Shown here: piece by piece, positions 5,430-8,936 of the stretch | Position numbering within the stretch: position 1 is the first letter of the stretch | Layout of the letters: the number at the start of each line of letters is the position of its first letter | Source of the DNA: Candidatus Parcubacteria bacterium | GTDB taxonomy: Bacteria > Patescibacteriota > Minisyncoccia > JAHIHE01 > JAGLIN01 | Assembly: GCA_023142975.1 (NCBI GenBank) | Contig: JAGLIN010000023.1 | Span: forward strand, 1 to 8,936 | Length of the DNA stretch: 8,936 nucleotides | Reading direction: 5' to 3' | The notes under the pieces: generated by a model | Told to the model about the DNA's origin: nothing | The model's database searches: none | What the model saw: only the letters and a program-made list of their open reading frames with translations | Translations under genes and position numbers: made by a program

Positions 5430-7955
5430 TTATTTCATAAATTGATTAACAGGGACATAATCTTTCACATATTCAGGCACAGTTTCCCGCCAGCCGTTTA
5501 ATTCTTTAAATTCTGACATTGTAAACCCCGCATAAACATTAAGTTCCGCAAAATGTTTATTATTAATAATATCTCTAAATTTTTCGTCTGTAACATACGC
5601 CTTAAGATAGTTTTTAATATACGGCACATATTTGCTTTCGGGCTTGTGAATAGAAATAAATTTTTCACATTCTTCTTCCAAAAGTTCATCTTTATCTTTA
5701 AATTTATCAATAAGACCAAAAACTCTTTCCAAAAACTCTCGCCAAGAAAGACGGCGATCAAGGCTTTCACTCTTTCGGATTTTTTCAAGATTTAAAAATA
5801 ATTTTGGTTGATCCTCATATTTCTCACGCATTATTTTTATTGCTTTGTCCCACTGCTCCCGCTCAACAGCAGACTTCACTTGCTTGTCTTGTTGCAGTTC
5901 TTCACGGGCTTTTTCAAAAAGTTTTCTGTCAACTTTCATGCCCTCAATGCCAACAGCTTTTTCAATTAGTTTTTTTATTTTGTCGGGATCAAAAACTTCT
6001 ATTTCATCAATATCAACCCCAACAGGTCCCTCCCCTCCGGTTCCTTTTGGTTTGATTGGCAATTTCAAAATTTCATCATAATCAAATTTTTCTTCAAAAT
6101 ATTCACAGTTAGCGAAAAAATCAAAAAATTTGAAGTTGCCTTTTTCATGCTTGTGTTTTTCGCCATATTCATCAGTATATTCAAAAACAAATCTTCTTGT
6201 TCCTCGCCCTTTAATTTGGATAAAATCAGTCGGTGAAAAAATAGGACGCATTAACGCAAGATTTAAAACATCTTGGCAATCGTAGCCAGTTGTCATCATT
6301 CCAACCGTTACGCAAATTCTGGTCTTGCTTGATTTATAATTTTCTAAAAATTTTGTATGTCCGCTAAGATTATTATTTGAAAAATTGATAGTGAACTGTT
6401 GCGCGTCGGAAATATTAGAAGTAATTTGAATAGCAAAATCTGAATTGTATTTGTTAGGCCAAAGTTGGCTCGCCATTTTGTTAAGCACTTGCGTAACTTT
6501 TGAAGCGTGTTTTTGGCTTACGCAAAAAATAATACCTTTGCCAATCTCTCCGCTAATCGGATCTTTTAAGGCATTTTCTAAAAAGGTTTGACAAAAAACG
6601 CGATTGGTCTTTTCGGAAAAGAATTTTTTTTCAAAATCTCTCTGGAAAAATATTTCCTCATTTTCTTCGCCATCCTCATTTTCCACCATAACGGCATAAC
6701 CTTTTTCAGAAAGCAATTCTGCTGTGATGTCCGTACGCGCATCCGAAACAATAGGGTTAATTAGATATCCCTCTTGTACGCCGTCCAATAAACTATATCT
6801 AAAAGTCGGCTCACCGTTTTGACAGCCAAAAGTTGTATATGTATCTAAAAGTTGCCGTCGTTCCCATGCTCGCGGATCTTGAGCAGATAGTTTCTGCGGA
6901 TCAACATTTTTGAGATAATCTTTTGGCGTGGCAGTGAGTCCGAGCTTGTAACCGATAAAATATTCAAAAACAGCGCGAGAATTACCACCGATTGAACGAT
7001 GTGATTCGTCGGAAATAACTAAATCAAAATCCGTCGGCGAAAATAGTTTCTTGTATTTGTCTTGCGATGAAAGACTTTGAATAGTAGAAACAACAATTTC
7101 CGCCTTTTTCCAATCATCTCTATTTTGTTTGTAAATAACTGATTGAAAATCATTACTTAAATATTGCACAAAATTTTTCTGCGCCTGGTCTTCCAGTTCT
7201 AAACGATCAACTAAAAACAATATTCTTTTAGCGTTTCCTGTTCTAAGAAATAATTTAATAATAGCGGCAGAAATAAGAGTTTTGCCTGTTCCTGTTGCCA
7301 TTTCAAAAAGAAAACGATCATTTCCAGCTTCGGCTGAATTTTGCAAGGCGTGAATTGATTTGAGCTGATAAGGTCGCAAGATTCGCAAGCCTTCATCCCA
7401 TAAATATTTTTCTTGTGTTTCTTTGTTTTGATAATTAGGATCATCTTTAAAATTTGGATTTTGAGAAAGCGCGATATAGTCCTCATTTACTTCTTCGTCT
7501 GCAAGTCGCTTGTTATCAGGTTTAAAATCAAGTCTGTGTGTTAATGATTCTTGTGTTGGAAATTCTGTAATAATTTCAGGATCGCCCCGTTCTAAATCCC
7601 AAAAATAATGCAAATTTCCATTTGAAAGAATAACAAAACGGGCATTTTCATTTTTGGCATATCGGCGCGCTTGTTCTTTTCCATCAAGAGGGTCTTTGTC
7701 TTCTTTTTTTGCTTCTAAAATAACAAGAGGAAAACCTTTTTCATCCAACAATAAAAAATCAATAAATCCGTTTTTAGTTGTCTCAAAATTTTCGCCAAAA
7801 GCGTCAATGTCTTTTTGTGTGATTTTTACATTTGGCTCAAGGGAAATATTTGCTTGTTTTTTCTCGTCATCAAAAAATTGCCAACCCGCTTCTTCAAGTA
7901 ATCTGTTTATTTTTATCCGCGCCTTTGCCTCTTTAGAGTTTGCCATAATAATCAT
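5430..7955 (-). CDS. hsdR: Type I restriction endonuclease subunit R (EcoEI-like)
   Basis: This 841-residue protein is the restriction and translocation subunit. The N-terminal nuclease domain has the PD-(D/E)XK signature: D66 in FIDFLL, then E81 and K83 in LEAKKED. The superfamily 2 helicase core follows: Walker A MATGTGKT (219-226), a DESH box (316-319), motif III TAT (341-343), TTGYDC (555-560) and motif VI QIKGRGTRR (580-588). The C-terminal part (about 640-841) is helical and matches the EcoEI-type R subunit C-terminal region, which docks on the methylase. Length is normal for this subfamily and no key residue is missing. It uses ATP to pull in unmethylated DNA and cut it away from the site. 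It is the first gene of the operon. The start may be ATG 7955 or ATG 7946; the shorter form (MANSKEAKARIKI) looks more like its relatives, and no ribosome binding site decides between them. Confidence 0.94.
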   Translation of the reverse strand: MIIMANSKEAKARIKINRLLEEAGWQFFDDEKKQANISLEPNVKITQKDIDAFGENFETTKNGFIDFLLLDEKGFPLVILEAKKEDKDPLDGKEQARRYAKNENARFVILSNGNLHYFWDLERGDPEIITEFPTQESLTHRLDFKPDNKRLADEEVNEDYIALSQNPNFKDDPNYQNKETQEKYLWDEGLRILRPYQLKSIHALQNSAEAGNDRFLFEMATGTGKTLISAAIIKLFLRTGNAKRILFLVDRLELEDQAQKNFVQYLSNDFQSVIYKQNRDDWKKAEIVVSTIQSLSSQDKYKKLFSPTDFDLVISDESHRSIGGNSRAVFEYFIGYKLGLTATPKDYLKNVDPQKLSAQDPRAWERRQLLDTYTTFGCQNGEPTFRYSLLDGVQEGYLINPIVSDARTDITAELLSEKGYAVMVENEDGEENEEIFFQRDFEKKFFSEKTNRVFCQTFLENALKDPISGEIGKGIIFCVSQKHASKVTQVLNKMASQLWPNKYNSDFAIQITSNISDAQQFTINFSNNNLSGHTKFLENYKSSKTRICVTVGMMTTGYDCQDVLNLALMRPIFSPTDFIQIKGRGTRRFVFEYTDEYGEKHKHEKGNFKFFDFFANCEYFEEKFDYDEILKLPIKPKGTGGEGPVGVDIDEIEVFDPDKIKKLIEKAVGIEGMKVDRKLFEKAREELQQDKQVKSAVEREQWDKAIKIMREKYEDQPKLFLNLEKIRKSESLDRRLSWREFLERVFGLIDKFKDKDELLEEECEKFISIHKPESKYVPYIKNYLKAYVTDEKFRDIINNKHFAELNVYAGFTMSEFKELNGWRETVPEYVKDYVPVNQFMK

Positions 7956-8073
7956 TTTTAATTGTTTTTTCTGTTAGTTTAATGCAAGTATATAAATTAT
8001 GTCTATCATATAAATCATTTTATAACCTCAAACGACAGTTTTGCCAGCTCCGTCTATAATTTATTGAAAGCAA
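7956..8073 (-). promoter_or_regulatory. Leader upstream of hsdR with weak promoter candidates
   Basis: This 118-base non-coding gap separates the XRE stop from hsdR. One promoter candidate on minus is TAGACA (8005-8000) and TAAACT (7981-7976) with an 18-base spacer, giving a short leader to the ATG at 7955. A second is TTGAGG (8031-8026) and TATGAT (8010-8005), but its spacer is only 15. No terminator follows the XRE gene, so read-through from that gene could also express the operon. Bases 7980-7986 (TAATGCA) match 6 of 7 bases of the half-site in the palindrome upstream of the XRE gene. Confidence 0.3.
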
Positions 8074-8283
8074 TTAATTCGTCACCAGCTCATCAATAGA
8101 AACACCCAGCGCCTTCGCCAATTTAATCATAGTTTCAATCTTTGGGTTTTTGATTCCGCCCCTCTCAATTTTAATAAGCGTTTGATAAGAAATATCGGCT
8201 TCTCTGGATAGTTTTTCTTGAGACCAGCCCTTTTTATTCCTAAGCTCTTTAATGTTTTTCAAATTAGTAATTTCGCTTGACAT
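8074..8283 (-). CDS. XRE-family helix-turn-helix transcriptional regulator
   Basis: This 69-residue protein is essentially a single Cro/C1-type helix-turn-helix domain (about residues 8-66). The hallmarks are IKELRNKKGWSQEKLSREAD (11-30), the recognition-helix segment ISYQTLIKIERG (31-42), NPKIETMIKLAKALGVSIDEL (46-66) and a two-residue tail. It has no second sensing domain, so it probably acts as a dimer on a palindrome, like the control proteins of restriction-modification systems or small phage repressors. A perfect 15-bp palindrome 13 bases upstream of its ATG is a good candidate operator, which suggests autoregulation. It reads in the same direction as the hsd operon, 118 bases ahead of it, and diverges from the recombinase. 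No Shine-Dalgarno sequence precedes the ATG. The family is certain; the target genes are inferred. Confidence 0.93.
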   Translation of the reverse strand: MSSEITNLKNIKELRNKKGWSQEKLSREADISYQTLIKIERGGIKNPKIETMIKLAKALGVSIDELVTN

Positions 8284-8296
8284 AATGTTTATACTT

Positions 8297-8311
8297 TAAT
8301 ACAATGTATTA
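8297..8311. promoter_or_regulatory. Probable operator of the XRE regulator
   Basis: TAATACA and TGTATTA form a perfect 7+7 inverted repeat around a central A, just upstream of the XRE start codon. A TATAAC -10-like hexamer on minus (8318-8313) lies immediately upstream of it, so the palindrome would cover the transcription start of the XRE gene. That is classic autorepressor geometry. No good -35 pairs with that -10. A second, smaller palindrome, TATTATAATA, lies at 8336-8345 and shares the GTATTA half-site. Confidence 0.55.
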
Positions 8312-8327
8312 GGTTATAGATACATAA

Positions 8328-8355
8328 TTGACTCGTATTATAATAAAATTATAGC
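8328..8355 (+). promoter_or_regulatory. Probable promoter of the serine recombinase
   Basis: TTGACT (8328-8333) matches 5 of 6 bases of the -35 consensus. TATAGC (8350-8355) matches 4 of 6 bases of the -10, with a 16-base spacer. Transcription would then start at or within a base or two of the ATG at 8362, giving a leaderless or nearly leaderless message. A better -10 match, TATAAT (8339-8344), lacks a properly spaced -35. The palindrome at 8336-8345 falls between the two elements, where a bound regulator would block polymerase. Confidence 0.4.
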
Positions 8356-8361
8356 GGAAAT

Positions 8362-8936
8362 ATGAATAAAGGGCAATTTAAAAACTGCGCCGTTTATACA
8401 AGAGTGTCAACGGATATTCAGGCGGAAAAAGAATTTTCCTCTTGTGAATCTCAAGAAGAAAAGATCAAATCTTTTATCACAAGCCAGAACAACTGGCAGG
8501 TTTTTAAAATTTATACCGATGCCGGCTATACGGGAGCCAATACCAACCGCCCCGCTTTGCAGAAATTGTTTGAAGATATAAAGCAGAAGAAAATTGATAT
8601 TATCCTGTCTTACAAAATAGATCGGCTTACCCGCTCCCCTAAAGATTTTTATCAGCTTGTAGAATTTTTTGAGCGATATGATGTTGATTTTATTTCCATT
8701 ACGGAAAGATTTGATACGGGGACGCCTTCGGGTAGATTGCTTCGCAACATTATGCTCACCTTTGCTCAATTTGAAAGAGAGCTAACTTCTGAAAGGACAA
8801 GAGACAAAATGCTGGAACGAGCGAAAAAGGGATTGTATAACGGCGGTTATGCTCCTTTTGGATACAAAAGAAAAGACAAGAAATTGTTGATCAACAAAAA
8901 AGATTCTGAAGTTGTCAGATTGATTTTTGAAACTTA
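8362..8936 (+). CDS. Serine recombinase, N-terminal part, cut by window end
   Basis: Translation from ATG 8362 stays open for 191 codons to the window end, so the C-terminus is missing here. The resolvase/invertase catalytic domain fills about residues 9-150. Ser16 in VYTRVSTD is the nucleophile. The DRLTRS motif (87-92) supplies the conserved Arg88 and Arg91. GYTGANTNRPAL (55-66) and the segment FAQFERELTSERTRDKM, which leads into the long helix, are also typical. From about residue 165, NGGYAPFGYKRKD followed by EVVRLIFE marks the start of the 'Recombinase' domain (PF07508), so this is a large serine recombinase, not a small resolvase. Such enzymes integrate and excise elements at attachment sites. 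A short GGAAA (8356-8360) lies just before the ATG and could serve as a weak ribosome binding site. It diverges from the XRE gene with 78 bases between them and is the likely mobility gene of the island. Confidence 0.93.
   Translation, partial: MNKGQFKNCAVYTRVSTDIQAEKEFSSCESQEEKIKSFITSQNNWQVFKIYTDAGYTGANTNRPALQKLFEDIKQKKIDIILSYKIDRLTRSPKDFYQLVEFFERYDVDFISITERFDTGTPSGRLLRNIMLTFAQFERELTSERTRDKMLERAKKGLYNGGYAPFGYKRKDKKLLINKKDSEVVRLIFET

Noticed and set aside
7211..7486. Alternative-frame open stretch on minus within hsdR
   Set aside because: It overlaps the Walker A region of HsdR in another frame and has no independent start signal or motif.
7654..7977. 107-codon open frame on plus over the 5' end of hsdR
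   Set aside because: Antisense to the nuclease domain of HsdR; the composition (F and S rich) is typical of a shadow frame.
8031..8055. Possible terminator after the XRE gene
   Set aside because: Only a 4-base inverted repeat (AAAC/GTTT) is present and no T-run follows on minus, so read-through is more likely.
361..8361. Idea that the cassette is a simple insertion splitting one recombinase gene
   Set aside because: The head and tail pieces lie on opposite strands and point outward, which a single insertion cannot give without a further inversion.
8407..8769. 120-codon open frame on minus, antisense to the recombinase
   Set aside because: The plus strand encodes an unmistakable serine recombinase catalytic domain over the same bases; the antisense frame has no recognisable motif.
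1..8936. CRISPR array, tRNA or rRNA genes, insertion-sequence transposase
   Set aside because: I saw no regularly spaced repeats, no cloverleaf-like segment in the non-coding gaps and no transposase motifs; nearly all the sequence is taken up by the genes listed.

Overview
This window carries a compact, low-GC defence island. Read on the minus strand, the order is a small XRE-type regulator, then a type I restriction-modification operon (hsdR, a HEPN-like gene, a fused hsdM-hsdS gene), then an AIPR-family gene. Serine-recombinase sequence sits at both ends. The organism cannot be named from this sequence. The AT-rich DNA, the near absence of Shine-Dalgarno sequences, the exclusive use of TAA stops (all six complete frames) and the style of the recombinases suggest a Patescibacteria/CPR-type genome or a similar AT-rich bacterium. 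This is inference only. The standard genetic code fits every gene.

Layout. Positions 26-361 (minus) hold what looks like the C-terminal remnant of a serine recombinase, with three hairpins in or beside it (38-53, 196-221, 361-377). Positions 409-7955 (minus) hold four tightly packed genes. In transcription order they are hsdR (7955 to 5430), HEPN-like (5425 to 4676), hsdMS (4673 to 2175) and AIPR (2163 to 409), with gaps of 4, 2 and 11 bases. This is almost certainly one operon. Positions 7956-8073 are a non-coding leader. Positions 8074-8283 (minus) encode a 69-residue XRE regulator. Positions 8284-8361 are a 78-base divergent control region with a perfect 15-bp palindrome and a good -35 element. 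From 8362 a serine recombinase reads rightward and runs off the window after 191 codons.

How the genes may work together. HsdR, HsdM and the two target-recognition domains supply a complete type I restriction-modification system: site recognition, adenine methylation, and ATP-driven translocation with cleavage. The HEPN-like protein has the RX4H signature of HEPN ribonucleases. It occupies a place like that of the anticodon nuclease PrrC in hsd operons, so it is a candidate second layer that attacks RNA when restriction is disturbed. The AIPR protein joins an apparent PD-(D/E)XK-like nuclease motif to the AIPR domain and may be a third, abortive-infection layer. The XRE protein probably controls its own promoter, perhaps the recombinase promoter that faces it, and possibly the operon downstream. 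The recombinase is probably the mobility gene of the island. The least described part is the composite R/HEPN/MS/AIPR cassette.
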